Shown: positions 1-8,647 of the stretch, one piece after another | Position numbering within the stretch: the first letter of the stretch is position 1 | Layout: each line of letters begins with the position of its first letter | Assembly: GCA_963772845.1 (NCBI GenBank) | Contig: CAVYYW010000034.1 | Location: 23,938-87,937 of the forward strand | Length of the DNA stretch: 64,000 nucleotides | Direction of reading: 5' to 3' | DNA from: CAVYYW01 sp963772845 | GTDB lineage: Bacteria; Bacillota; Bacilli; Bacillales; Sporolactobacillaceae | Notes under the pieces: model-generated | Database searches by the model: none | Told to the model about the DNA's origin: nothing | What the model saw: the letters and a program-made list of their open reading frames with translations, nothing else | Position numbers and translations under genes: made by a program

Positions 1-52
1 CAGCGTGTCGATATGTTCTCAAAAGAGAATCGTGTCGGCACGCTGTTTTTTG
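1..52 (+). terminator. Rho-independent terminator of an upstream gene
   Basis: A long near-perfect hairpin begins at base 1 (CAGCGTG...CACGCTG, loop AAAA between TTCTC and GAGAA) and is followed by TTTTTT. It would end transcription of a plus-strand gene that lies to the left of the window. Confidence 0.85.
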
Positions 53-85
53 AGGTTATTACCTTTGGAACAAACGCTGATGTAG

Positions 86-960
86 CCGCTGAAAAAGTTC
101 CTCAGCGACATCGTGGCTGTTGATTTCCGTTTCAAGCACTCGCTTTCCGTGGGCAACGCTTCAGCCTCCTTGGAAGAAAAACACTTCCAGCGGGGGTCTT
201 CAGCTGTTGCTTTTCCCACTGGAGTCTCGTGCCCTCAACTCCAATCATCCAAAATGTGAATGTGAGCTGTCCTCATTTTCCTTGCCAAGGAAAATGAGTT
301 AGATTTTCAGTGGCCATCGCTAAACCTAAAGGAGTCTCGGGTATTCCTTTCTTTCAATAATCATGTGCATTCTAAAGGAGTCTCGCATCTTTCGCTTCAA
401 TCAACGTGTTTGTTGCGGAATCACTTGGAAAAAAACTCTAAGTGTACTTTTTCAGTGGTCTCCCGCTGATTCCGCAAGACTTGGAACAGCCTCCTTTAAT
501 CCCCACCGCACGAAGAAAATGCGATGCAATACCAATACATGGAAAGGGAAATTACCCTCGCTTCTGTTGGGTCTCGCTTGGAACGCTGTTGATGCCACTG
601 AAAAAGTCTCCAGATGTCGTGGTGGTTGTTGATTTCCGCTCTAGCTGCTCGCTTTCCACGGGCACGGCCTCAGCTAACTTTGGCGTGGTCCTTTATACGC
701 CAAAGTGGATCTTCGGACGCGTGCTAGTCCCGTGGGAGTCTCGCACCTTTCGCTTCAATCAAGGTGTTTGTTGCTTAATCACGTGAAAAAAACACTAAGT
801 GTACTTTTTCAGTGGTCTCCCGCTAATTCCGCTGGCCTTGAAGTAACTTCTATGATTTCACTACTTACGAAGAAAATACAGACGCATTTTCTTCTTGCCC
901 TTCACCTCAATCAGCAAAATGTGAAGTTATGCTGTCTTCATATTCCTTAACCCTGAAAAA
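86..960 (+). repeat. Cluster of degenerate interspersed repeats
   Basis: This stretch is a patchwork of repeat modules also found near 31330, 42590, 55470 and 63250. Recurring pieces are GATTTCCGCT, CTCGCTTTCCACGGGCACGG, the hairpin pair ACTTTGGC/GCCAAAGT, GGATCTTCGGACGCGTGCT, GGAGTCTCGCACCTTTCGCT and GACTTTTTCAGTGG. The best-preserved copy spans about 606-786. Short open frames here are fragments of the repeats: they have no ribosome binding sites and resemble each other rather than proteins. Confidence 0.85.
606..786 (+). repeat. Best-conserved left-end copy of the interspersed repeat
   Basis: The copy runs from GTTGATTTCCGCT through CTCGCTTTCCACGGGCACGG, a stem ACTTTGGC/GCCAAAGT around a short loop, GGATCTTCGGACGCGTGCT and GGAGTCTCGCACCTTTCGCT to a GTGTTTGTTGC tail. 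The same order of modules is present at 31330-31490 and three times after 63254, so it is one mobile or amplified unit rather than chance similarity. No terminal inverted repeats or coding capacity are visible. Confidence 0.85.
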
Positions 961-1430
961 GTCCACTATTTTTAAATATAGCAACTGCTCGCTTTCCACG
1001 TGCGAACCGTTTTTCTCACTCTCATAAAGTACATTTCCGTTTCTTTTGCCTGATTATCCGAGCCTTAGTTGGTTGAAGAATTAAGCGGAAGTTTTTCCGT
1101 CTATTTATCAGAATGAATGCTTAGTTATGGTTGCCAGCTCTAAGATCTCTTCAACTTCTACAGTGGACAAAAAGCGTCCTCCTCAGAACCCCCCAGGTCA
1201 CAAGAGCTGTTGCCACGGATGAGTGTCCAAGCCACCAGTTGCGGGGAATCTAGGCAGCTCAATATCCCGAAGGCGACAAGAAAAGTCTGATTTTCATATT
1301 TGCCAACTATAGTGAAGTGACCCTTTGGATTTGTGAGGGCGTATCAGCGGGGCAACTGAAAAACTTCTATATAAGCTGGTCAAGACTTAAGATTTAATCA
1401 TAGAATTGCTAAATCTGCTGGAGTTCCAAT
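961..1430. other. Gene-free stretch, nothing recognised
   Basis: About 470 bases between two repeat blocks. No open frame with a ribosome binding site, no RNA gene and no clear hairpin were seen. It may be decayed repeat or gene sequence. Confidence 0.5.
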
Positions 1431-1469
1431 AGTTAAGATGTCTTTGCCACTATGGACGAGCTGTCAGAA

Positions 1470-1650
1470 AGTTCGAGACGCCTGCGGAATCAGCGTGACA
1501 AGGCGAGACCCCACAGCGCAACAATTGCTAAATGAGCGAGGAGGCTCGCGGTCCGCCCGCGGCAAGCGAGAACTTTCCAAAGCTCGGCCGGTAAGGGCAA
1601 AAAGCGACTTTTTCAGTGGCCGTGCCCATGCCATGGAAAGCGAGTGGCAG
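1470..1650 (-). repeat. Interspersed repeat, opposite orientation
   Basis: Contains GAGACGCCTGCGGAATCAGC, GCGAGACCCCACAGCGC, GAGGAGGCTCGCGGTC and CCGCGGCAAGCGAG. These are roughly the reverse complement of modules in the plus-oriented copies and recall the CCGCGGAAAGCGAG repeats seen in many Bacillaceae genomes. Related sequence lies at 31150-31320 (inverted) and 44240-44340. Confidence 0.7.
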
Positions 1651-1977
1651 AAACGGAAGACAACAGCCGATCCCGAGCTCCATTACCACATATTTAATAG
1701 AGAGAAAGAGTAACAACATTCAAGGTCATCGCTTTATACATAACCTCCAAATATTTTTAAACCTTCATCAGAATCCACGGTTTTTCAACATAAATATCAT
1801 CCAAAAATCCTTCTGCACCGCGGAATTAATATTAGATTAATAATTCTTAACACTAACCTTGAGGAAAATTAACGGTGGTTTAACAAACCGGTATGATAAT
1901 GAACTTATATTCAAACCAAAGCTGTAACGATTCCAATATTGATCCACCCATTCTGAAGAACTATAGGAGTGAAAAAA

Positions 1978-2643
1978 TTGTCGATGAACCGTGCAGATAC
2001 TGATGTCATACAAAAATACCGGCATAACCTTTACTTGTTTTCAAAACCCGTACCTAAGCAAACGTTCTATAATTCTTACTTGAAACGATTCGTAGATACA
2101 GTTTTTGCCGTTATCGGTTTAATTTTAGCAGCAGTCATTGTTCTTTTAGCCATGGCGGCAATTAAATTGGAGTCCCGGGGACCTGCTTTGTTTGTTCAGG
2201 AGCGCGTTGGTCTGAATGGTAAAAAACTTAAGATTATAAAGCTCCGTTCGATGACACTGGATGCCGAAAAAAATGGCGCGCAATGGGCCGCTAAAAATGA
2301 TGCGCGTGTAACACGTGTCGGTTCATTCTTGAGAAAAACGCGCATTGATGAACTCCCGCAGCTTATTAACGTCATCAAGGGAGACATGAGCCTGATTGGG
2401 CCACGCCCTGAAAGGCCAATGTTCGTCAAACAATTTGAAGAAGAGATTCCTGGCTTCTCATTGAGGCTGCAGGTTAAACCAGGACTGACAGGATGGGCCC
2501 AGGTAAACGGTGGGTATGATATTTCTCCATTTGATAAAGCGCGGCTCGATTTATATTACATCAGTAAAATGGGTTTTTTAATCGATGCAAGCATTGCTTT
2601 TAAAACAATAAAAGTCATTTTTACCGGTGAAGGCGCACGCTAA
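1978..2643 (+). CDS. Priming sugar-phosphate transferase (bacterial sugar transferase)
   Basis: Predicted polyprenyl-phosphate glycosylphosphotransferase that would transfer the first sugar-1-phosphate onto undecaprenyl phosphate at the inner face of the membrane and so start repeat-unit assembly. One hydrophobic segment lies near the N terminus (FAVIGLILAAVIVLL), followed by the family hallmarks: GPALFVQERVG, KLRSMT, RKTRIDELPQLINVIKGDMS, GPRPERP and KPGLTGWAQVNG. The length of about 221 residues fits the short monotopic class (EpsL/TuaA-like) without the extra N-terminal membrane domain. A GTG at 1969 overlaps the AGGAG (1965-1969). The TTG at 1978, 8 bases after it, is the better start, and ATG 1984 is also possible. 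It is the first gene of the polysaccharide locus. The sugar it transfers cannot be told from sequence. Confidence 0.9.
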   Translation: MSMNRADTDVIQKYRHNLYLFSKPVPKQTFYNSYLKRFVDTVFAVIGLILAAVIVLLAMAAIKLESRGPALFVQERVGLNGKKLKIIKLRSMTLDAEKNGAQWAAKNDARVTRVGSFLRKTRIDELPQLINVIKGDMSLIGPRPERPMFVKQFEEEIPGFSLRLQVKPGLTGWAQVNGGYDISPFDKARLDLYYISKMGFLIDASIAFKTIKVIFTGEGAR

Positions 2644-2704
2644 CCGAGTTAATCTTGCAGAAATAACCTTGCATAACTGCTCGCAAGAGAACAGGAGCTA
2701 ATCT

Positions 2705-3832
2705 ATGAAACACATACTTATTTATTTTCCTTATGCATTATTGAAGAACCCGAAAAGCGGTTCTGGTGTACGGCCAAAAAAAATGGTTCAGGCGTTTAAA
2801 GACTATGGACGGGAAAACGGTCTTGACGTCATGATCATTTCAGGCAAAAGTGGCGATCGAAAAAAGCTTATAAAAGATTACAAGAGTAAAAATTTGGTGA
2901 AGGATGCTGTTTTTTGCTACATGGAGAACAGTACAATGCCTTATTGGCTGACAGATGAGGACCACATGCCTAGAAATCTGTTTGGTGATATGGCATTCTG
3001 GCGCTATTTAAAAAAGCACCACCTCCCAATCGGCCTTTTTTACAGAGATGTTTACTGGAAGTTTGATGAGATGTATGTGCCGCCACGTGATAAGAAAGTG
3101 CTAACACCAATTATGCGGTTTATTTACAGAAGAGAACTTTCTGCATTTGCAAAAGTGGTGGACACACTGTATCTCCCCTCATTAGAAATGAATAAATTCG
3201 TGGAGTGGAGAGGGCAATATGATGAACTGCCACCTGGTATGGAAAATGTCGAGCAGAGCTTTGAAGGCGATCCGGTCGCTCCAAAAGCGGTCTTTGTCGG
3301 AGGGATAAATGACCAAAAAGGCATGCTGATGATGCTCGAAGCCTTCAGCTTGCTCAATAGCGAGCACGAGATTCAATTAGAAATTATTTGCCGTGAGGAA
3401 GAATACAAAAAATATCCAGAGATGCATGCATATAGCAAATACCCTTGGCTGACAGTCAGTCATCGATCTGGTGAGGATTTGAAGGCGGCTTACGCCGAAG
3501 CATCAATTGCCTTAATTCCAAGGGAAATCAACACATATCATGATTTTTCGGTTCCCGTTAAGATGTTTGAATATCTGGCTCATGGGCTTCCTATTGTAGC
3601 GACTGACTGTAAAGCTCAAAGCAGAATCCTGTCAAAAGAGGGGGCGGGCTTTGTTACAGCGGATACCCCTGAAAGCTTTGCGGAAGGCGTAAGAAAAGCG
3701 ATTGAAAAGAATGCGTACGAGAAGTTAACAGCCCATGCAAAAGCCGTCTTTCTAACGCACAGCTGGAAGTCCAGGGCCGAAAAAGTAGCGGTGGACTTGA
3801 AACAATTGAATCCAGGAGGTGCTTCAACATGA
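2705..3832 (+). CDS. Glycosyltransferase (GT4-like)
   Basis: Predicted cytosolic or membrane-associated glycosyltransferase of the GT-B fold that adds a sugar to the lipid-linked repeat unit. The C-terminal half carries the recognisable part: KAVFVGGINDQKGMLMMLEAF (interdomain start), then PREINTYHDFSVPVKMFEYL and HGLPIVATDCKA, which fit the nucleotide-sugar binding half of group 1 enzymes. The N-terminal 180 residues are more divergent. The ATG at 2705 has AGGAG nearby. Its stop overlaps the next start by 4 bases (ATGA), so the two glycosyltransferases are translationally coupled. Donor and acceptor sugars are unknown. Confidence 0.8.
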   Translation: MKHILIYFPYALLKNPKSGSGVRPKKMVQAFKDYGRENGLDVMIISGKSGDRKKLIKDYKSKNLVKDAVFCYMENSTMPYWLTDEDHMPRNLFGDMAFWRYLKKHHLPIGLFYRDVYWKFDEMYVPPRDKKVLTPIMRFIYRRELSAFAKVVDTLYLPSLEMNKFVEWRGQYDELPPGMENVEQSFEGDPVAPKAVFVGGINDQKGMLMMLEAFSLLNSEHEIQLEIICREEEYKKYPEMHAYSKYPWLTVSHRSGEDLKAAYAEASIALIPREINTYHDFSVPVKMFEYLAHGLPIVATDCKAQSRILSKEGAGFVTADTPESFAEGVRKAIEKNAYEKLTAHAKAVFLTHSWKSRAEKVAVDLKQLNPGGAST

Positions 3833-4938
3833 AAATCGCAGTATTTGCTCCTGCCAATAATGTCCACACGAAAAAATGGATCAATTTTTATAATCAAAAG
3901 GGCTATCAAGTGATCAATATCAGTTTTAGCACACACCGGGATCATGAAGATCGTTCAAAGTGGGAGAATGTCAGGACGGAATATTTGGACGTTAAATTTG
4001 AAAATAAACTTTCTTATTTTTTCACAACCACAGGACTTAAAAGACTGTTAAAAAAGGAACAGCCTGATATTTTTCATTCCCACTATGTTTCAAGCTATGG
4101 CTTGATCGGTGCGCTGGCAAACTATCATCCGTATGTGGTGTCGGTGTGGGGCAGCGATATTTATGACTTTCCTAAAGAAGGAAGCTTAAATAAAAAAATG
4201 GTGAAATACGCCCTTGAAAAGGCAGATATGATTTGTTCGACCAGTGAGGTTATGAAAGTTGAAACGAGTCAATATACAAGTAAACCGATTGAGGTCACTC
4301 CGTTTGGCGTTGATATGGAAGTTTTCAAACCACTCTCTGTTACAAAGCAGCAAGATGTTTTTGTCTTTGGGATTGTAAAAACAATGGCTGAGAAATATGG
4401 CATCCGGTATCTCTTGGAGGGGTATGCGCAATTCAAGGAAATGGTGAGACCTGAAGCATACAGTCATACTCATTTGAAAATTGTCGGCGGCGGTCCATTG
4501 CTTGATGAATATCAAGCGTACGCTGAAAAACTCGGCATTTCAGAGCAGACGACCTTTACGGGAAACATCGCTCATCACAAAATACCTGAAGAAATTAATC
4601 GTTTCGATGTTTTTTTTGTTCCGTCCACATTGGACTCGGAAAGCTTCGGAGTGGCGGCTTTGGAAGCTCAGGCGTGTGAAGTACCGATTGTTGCTGCGAA
4701 CGTGGGTGGCCTTTCAGAGGTTGTCATCGATGGCGTTACAGGCTATGTGATCCCAACGAAGGATAGCCAGGCCATTGCAGAAAAAATGAAGCATTTCTTT
4801 GAAAATCCCGACCAAGGGAAAGAAGTTGGACGAAGAGGGCGTGTTCATGTAATGAAAGCCTACGACTGGGACAAAAACGCTGAGACCATGCTAAACATTT
4901 ATGGACGCATTTTAAATAATGGGGAACAGTTGTTATGA
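3829..4938 (+). CDS. Glycosyltransferase family 4
   Basis: A clear GT4 enzyme of 369 residues. The N-terminal half has HSHYVSSYGLIGALA and VSVWGSDIYDFPKEG. The C-terminal half has GIVKTMAEKYGIRYLLEGYA, LKIVGGGPLL, TFTGNIAHHKIPEEINRFDVF and the E-x7-E motif in STLDSESFGVAALEAQA, where the glutamates hold the nucleotide sugar. It should add one residue of the repeat unit on the cytosolic face. It overlaps the gene before and the gene after by 4 bases each, so all three glycosyltransferases are one coupled block. The linkage is not predictable. Confidence 0.9.
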   Translation: MKIAVFAPANNVHTKKWINFYNQKGYQVINISFSTHRDHEDRSKWENVRTEYLDVKFENKLSYFFTTTGLKRLLKKEQPDIFHSHYVSSYGLIGALANYHPYVVSVWGSDIYDFPKEGSLNKKMVKYALEKADMICSTSEVMKVETSQYTSKPIEVTPFGVDMEVFKPLSVTKQQDVFVFGIVKTMAEKYGIRYLLEGYAQFKEMVRPEAYSHTHLKIVGGGPLLDEYQAYAEKLGISEQTTFTGNIAHHKIPEEINRFDVFFVPSTLDSESFGVAALEAQACEVPIVAANVGGLSEVVIDGVTGYVIPTKDSQAIAEKMKHFFENPDQGKEVGRRGRVHVMKAYDWDKNAETMLNIYGRILNNGEQLL

Positions 4939-5690
4939 AAAAAGAGCCTCTTGTTTCAATTATTACTCCTTCTTTTAACAGTGCTCATTTTATTGAAGAA
5001 ACGATCCAGTCCGTTCAGGCACAAACTTACCAAAATTGGGAAATGGTTATAGTTGATGACTGCTCTAGCGATCGCTCCCGCGAGATTATAGAAAATTATG
5101 CTTCATGGGATGGACGAATCCGTTTAATTGCTCTTGAAAAAAACAGCGGCGCTGCCATTTCAAGAAACACCGCAATAAAGGCTGCCAATGGTCACTATCT
5201 TGCGTTCCTCGATAGTGATGACTTATGGGTACCTGAAAAACTTGAAAAGCAAATAGCATTTATGGAGCACAGGGACATTGCTTTTTCTTATTCGCAATAC
5301 CAGCACATGGACCTAGAGGGAAGGCTGATGAATACGGTCATAGAGGTGCCGCCGCAAATCGATTATAAAGGGCTGTTGAAAAATACAATTATCGGCTGTC
5401 TAACGGTTGTCCTTAATGTGGAAAAAACAGGGCCAGTCGAAATGCCCAATATTAAAACCCGACAGGATCTTGCGCTGTGGCTTTCTATATTAAAACGAGG
5501 AATTACAGCTTATGGAGTGAACGAAACCTTAGCAATGTACCGGATTGTTCCTGGTTCCATTTCAAATAACAAAATAAAAGTGGCGAAGCAGAACTGGAAA
5601 GTGTACAGAGAAATTGAAACACTAGGACTTTTTCAATCAGCTTGGAGTTTTGCAAATTATGCGTTTAATGCTGTTAAGAAAAGAATCTAG
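4935..5690 (+). CDS. Glycosyltransferase family 2
   Basis: GT-A fold inverting glycosyltransferase of 251 residues. The N terminus is canonical: PLVSIITPSFNSAHFIEETI, then VDDCSSDRSREII, NSGAAISRNTAI and the metal-binding FLDSDDLW. A second conserved region, IKTRQDLALWL, fits the catalytic ED/QD site seen in EpsE and SpsA-like proteins. No strong membrane segment is seen apart from a weakly hydrophobic C terminus. It starts within the stop of the preceding gene and is followed 24 bases later by the UDP-sugar dehydrogenase. Confidence 0.88.
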   Translation: MKKEPLVSIITPSFNSAHFIEETIQSVQAQTYQNWEMVIVDDCSSDRSREIIENYASWDGRIRLIALEKNSGAAISRNTAIKAANGHYLAFLDSDDLWVPEKLEKQIAFMEHRDIAFSYSQYQHMDLEGRLMNTVIEVPPQIDYKGLLKNTIIGCLTVVLNVEKTGPVEMPNIKTRQDLALWLSILKRGITAYGVNETLAMYRIVPGSISNNKIKVAKQNWKVYREIETLGLFQSAWSFANYAFNAVKKRI

Positions 5691-5714
5691 CAGAGCCGGA
5701 ATGGAGGGAATCAC

Positions 5715-7046
5715 GTGCGTATTGCAGTTGTAGGGACGGGATATGTTGGGCTGGTAATGGGAGTTGCTCTCTCAGAGATTGGCCACAATATTGTTTGTTT
5801 AGATTTAGATGAAGGAAAAGTAAACGCAATGAAAAAAGGCATTTCACCGATCTATGAACCGGGTCTTGAAGAATTAATGATAAAGAATCTTCAGGCTGGA
5901 CGCCTTAATTTTACAACCGATCCATCAGAAGCTTTTGCTGATAAAGAAGTGATTTATATCGCTGTCGGAACCCCTCAAAAGGATGATGGCCATGCGGATC
6001 TGCGATATATCGAGAAGGCTGCTGAGGATATTGCTGAATATGTTACGAGAGATATTATTGTTGTGACGAAAAGCACGGTCCCAGTAGGAACCAACGAAAG
6101 AATCAGAGAACGAATCATCAATAAAGCTCAAGGCAGATTCGACGTTGACATTGTCTCTAATCCGGAATTTCTAAGAGAAGGAACAGCTGTTAAGGATACT
6201 TTCTATGGAGACAGAATAATTATAGGGACAGACAGCGGGAAAGCTGCAGCAGTTCTTGAAGAAATTAATCTGCCATTTGGACTACCGATCTATAAAACCG
6301 ACCTACGCAGCGCTGAGATGATCAAATATGCTTCGAATGCTTTTTTGGCGACGAAGATTAGCTTTATTAACGAGATTGCGAATCTATGCGAGAAGCTGGA
6401 TGCGGATGTTGAGGAAGTCGCTGCGGGTATGGGGATGGATAATAGAATCGGCAATAAATTTTTTCAATCCGGTATTGGCTACGGCGGATCATGTTTTCCT
6501 AAAGATACAAATGCTTTGATCCAGATTGCAAGCTTTGTGGAGCATGATTTTAATCTGCTTAAGTCGGTGATCGAAGTAAATAAATCACAACAGAAATTGC
6601 TTGTAAAAAAAGCTTTGAAACGGTTTAACAGTCTGCAAAACAAACGTGTTGCGATTCTTGGGCTTGCCTTCAAACCGAATACGGATGATATGAGAGAGGC
6701 GGCTTCAATTAGTATTTGTGAAGAACTTGTTAAAGAGGGCGCAGACATCATTGCTTATGATCCGATGGCCATTGAGAAAGCCCGACTATTGCTTCCTAAA
6801 GAGGTTCACTTCACAGATTCGGTTGAAAAAGCGCTGGAAAATGCTGATCTTGCTTTCATCGTTACAGAGTGGGAAGAGATAAAAAACTTGGGCATTGCAG
6901 CGTTTACGCACCTGATGCGCGAACCGGTCATTTTTGATGGCCGCAACTGTTTTTCGCTGCAGGAGGCAGAACAGTATCCGGTCGACTATTATTCAATCGG
7001 CAGAAAGGCAATTAACAAGATTGATAGCAGAAGGCTTGTCCGGTAA
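5715..7046 (+). CDS. UDP-glucose 6-dehydrogenase
   Basis: NAD-dependent two-step oxidation of UDP-glucose to UDP-glucuronate, supplying a uronic acid precursor. The Rossmann motif is GTGYVGLVMG at residues 7-16. The catalytic cysteine is Cys260 in GYGGSCFPKDTNAL, and Lys204 in AEMIKYASNAF is also expected in the active site. The sequence VLGLAFKPNTDD near 320 starts the UDP-binding C-terminal domain. The 443-residue length matches TuaD/YwqF/Ugd. The GTG at 5715 follows GGAGGG. FP at the SCFPKD site favours UDP-glucose, whereas the dehydrogenase at 10413 has the HCIPIDP form of HexNAc dehydrogenases. Last gene of the first unit. Confidence 0.92.
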   Translation: MRIAVVGTGYVGLVMGVALSEIGHNIVCLDLDEGKVNAMKKGISPIYEPGLEELMIKNLQAGRLNFTTDPSEAFADKEVIYIAVGTPQKDDGHADLRYIEKAAEDIAEYVTRDIIVVTKSTVPVGTNERIRERIINKAQGRFDVDIVSNPEFLREGTAVKDTFYGDRIIIGTDSGKAAAVLEEINLPFGLPIYKTDLRSAEMIKYASNAFLATKISFINEIANLCEKLDADVEEVAAGMGMDNRIGNKFFQSGIGYGGSCFPKDTNALIQIASFVEHDFNLLKSVIEVNKSQQKLLVKKALKRFNSLQNKRVAILGLAFKPNTDDMREAASISICEELVKEGADIIAYDPMAIEKARLLLPKEVHFTDSVEKALENADLAFIVTEWEEIKNLGIAAFTHLMREPVIFDGRNCFSLQEAEQYPVDYYSIGRKAINKIDSRRLVR

Positions 7047-7064
7047 TCACTGGACGCCTTTTTT
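7031..7064 (+). terminator. Terminator after the UDP-glucose dehydrogenase gene
   Basis: AAGGC...GTCC and GGAC..GCCTT pair around the stop codon and are followed by TTTTTTC. It separates the glycosyltransferase unit from the aminotransferase-to-polymerase unit. Confidence 0.65.
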
Positions 7065-7189
7065 CATTGCAAGGAATGTTAATGAAATCTTAAAGCAGCC
7101 TTAACCTCGCCTTAGTAATAGCCTTATATAATGAAGAAGTAGAACAGAACAGCCAGAAGCTTTGTGAGACTTTTCCGGAGGTGATGATT

Positions 7190-7300
7190 GTGCTCGTAAT
7201 CATACTAAACAGCCTTGCTCTATTAGGATGCCTGCAAGCCTTTATTGCAATTGGATATTGGTCATTTTTCAGTAAAGAAGCCAAGAATCGTCTCCACTGA
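7190..7300 (+). CDS. Small predicted membrane protein (36 residues)
   Basis: A 36-codon frame starting at GTG 7190, eight bases after a perfect GGAGG (7177-7181). Nearly all of it is one membrane segment (LVIILNSLALLGCLQAFIAIGYWSFF) followed by the basic tail SKEAKNRLH. No family is recognised. An in-frame ATG at 7184 is too close to the ribosome binding site. The strong initiation signal and the membrane-protein composition are the only evidence. It lies alone between the two halves of the polysaccharide locus. Confidence 0.5.
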   Translation: MLVIILNSLALLGCLQAFIAIGYWSFFSKEAKNRLH

Positions 7301-7495
7301 TTTGCTTAGTATTCTTCTGAACATCTCTCTCCTTTTTAACTCGCTAAATAATTCCCCTCCCCTTATATGTAAAAATTTGATGCGTTTTTCTTTACAAAAC
7401 CTTAATTAGTAAACACAAATCCCTCATGATAAAATTTTAGAGGTAAACTTTTAATTATAAAGCATAAACGGCACATTTGAAAGGGACGATTTTCT

Positions 7496-8605
7496 ATGAA
7501 AGTACCTATGCTTGATTTGTCGGAACAGTATTTATCCATGCGAGAGGAAATTCTGAAAAGACTGGATGAAGTTATGGCGTCTTCCCGGTTTATTCTAGGG
7601 GAAAATGTCGTAAAGCTAGAGCAGGATCTTGCAGCATACAGTCATGTCAAACATGGTGTTGGTGTAGCAAGCGGCAGTGACGCACTGCATATTTCATTGA
7701 TGGCCTGTGGTGTAAAAGAAGGCGATGAAGTCATCACAACGCCATTTACATTCTTTGCTACCGCCGGGGCGATTGCTCGGTGCCAGGCAAAGCCAGTTTT
7801 TGTTGATATTGATCCCGTTACATTTAATATAGATGCCGATCAGATCGAAAATAAATTGACTGAAAAAACAAAAGCCATAATTCCTGTACATTTATACGGT
7901 CAAATGGCTGATATGGAAAAAATCAATGCAATTGCTCAAAAACATAACCTGTTCGTCGTTGAAGATGCGGCCCAGTCCATCGGGTCAAAGGTTAATGGCC
8001 ACGCACCAGGCGAACTGGGGACCACAGCGATTTACAGCTTTTTCCCTACTAAAAATCTCGGAGCTTACGGAGATGCCGGATTGATTGTGACCAATCAGGA
8101 CGATTTAGCAGAAAAAATGAAGATTATCCGTGTCCACGGAAGTAAACCAAAGTATTACCATCGTGTAATGGGCTATAACAGCCGATTGGATGAGATGCAG
8201 GCAGCGATCCTGAATATTAAACTTAGTTATCTTGATGAGTGGAATGAAAAACGCCGTCAGCACGCCAAACGCTACACCAGCTTATTGAATGAGGGTATGG
8301 GAGAAATGGTGAAAACACCTGTTGAATCTGAAGGATATCACCATGTTTTTCATCAATATACGATCCGCACCAAAAATCGTGACGAACTGCAAAGGTTTTT
8401 AAAGGAAAATGGTATTTCAACGATGATCTATTATCCGATCCCTTTACACTTGCAGGAGGTTTTCAGCGGTCTTGGTTATAAAGAGGGAGATTTCCCGCAT
8501 GCGGAACAGGCTGCAAAAGAAGCCATTTCACTGCCTATGTTTCCTGAGTTAACACCTGAACAGCAGCAATTTATTGTTGATACGATGGAAAAGTTTTATT
8601 TATAA
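7496..8605 (+). CDS. DegT/DnrJ/EryC1 sugar aminotransferase (WbpE-like)
   Basis: PLP-dependent aminotransferase acting on a nucleotide-linked keto sugar. Motifs: GSDALHISLMA (phosphate binding), TTPFTFFATAGAI, VFVDIDP, VEDAAQSIG (the Asp that holds the pyridine nitrogen), and the PLP lysine Lys186 in SFFPTKNLGAYGDAG. Length 369, typical of the family. With the Gfo/Idh gene (9388), the HexNAc dehydrogenase (10413), the acyltransferase (11755) and the epimerase (13912) it matches WbpE, which aminates C3 of UDP-3-keto-GlcNAcA using glutamate. The ATG at 7496 has AAGGGACG upstream. It is the first gene of the second unit. The substrate assignment rests on neighbours. Confidence 0.9.
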   Translation: MKVPMLDLSEQYLSMREEILKRLDEVMASSRFILGENVVKLEQDLAAYSHVKHGVGVASGSDALHISLMACGVKEGDEVITTPFTFFATAGAIARCQAKPVFVDIDPVTFNIDADQIENKLTEKTKAIIPVHLYGQMADMEKINAIAQKHNLFVVEDAAQSIGSKVNGHAPGELGTTAIYSFFPTKNLGAYGDAGLIVTNQDDLAEKMKIIRVHGSKPKYYHRVMGYNSRLDEMQAAILNIKLSYLDEWNEKRRQHAKRYTSLLNEGMGEMVKTPVESEGYHHVFHQYTIRTKNRDELQRFLKENGISTMIYYPIPLHLQEVFSGLGYKEGDFPHAEQAAKEAISLPMFPELTPEQQQFIVDTMEKFYL

Positions 8606-8647
8606 ATCAACGATAGTCATTTCTGAAAGTTTGTGAGGTAAATCATC

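Noticed and set aside
120..786. Open frames of 60-114 codons on the plus strand
   Set aside because: They lie wholly in interspersed repeats, share sequence with each other and with frames near 63264, and have no ribosome binding sites.
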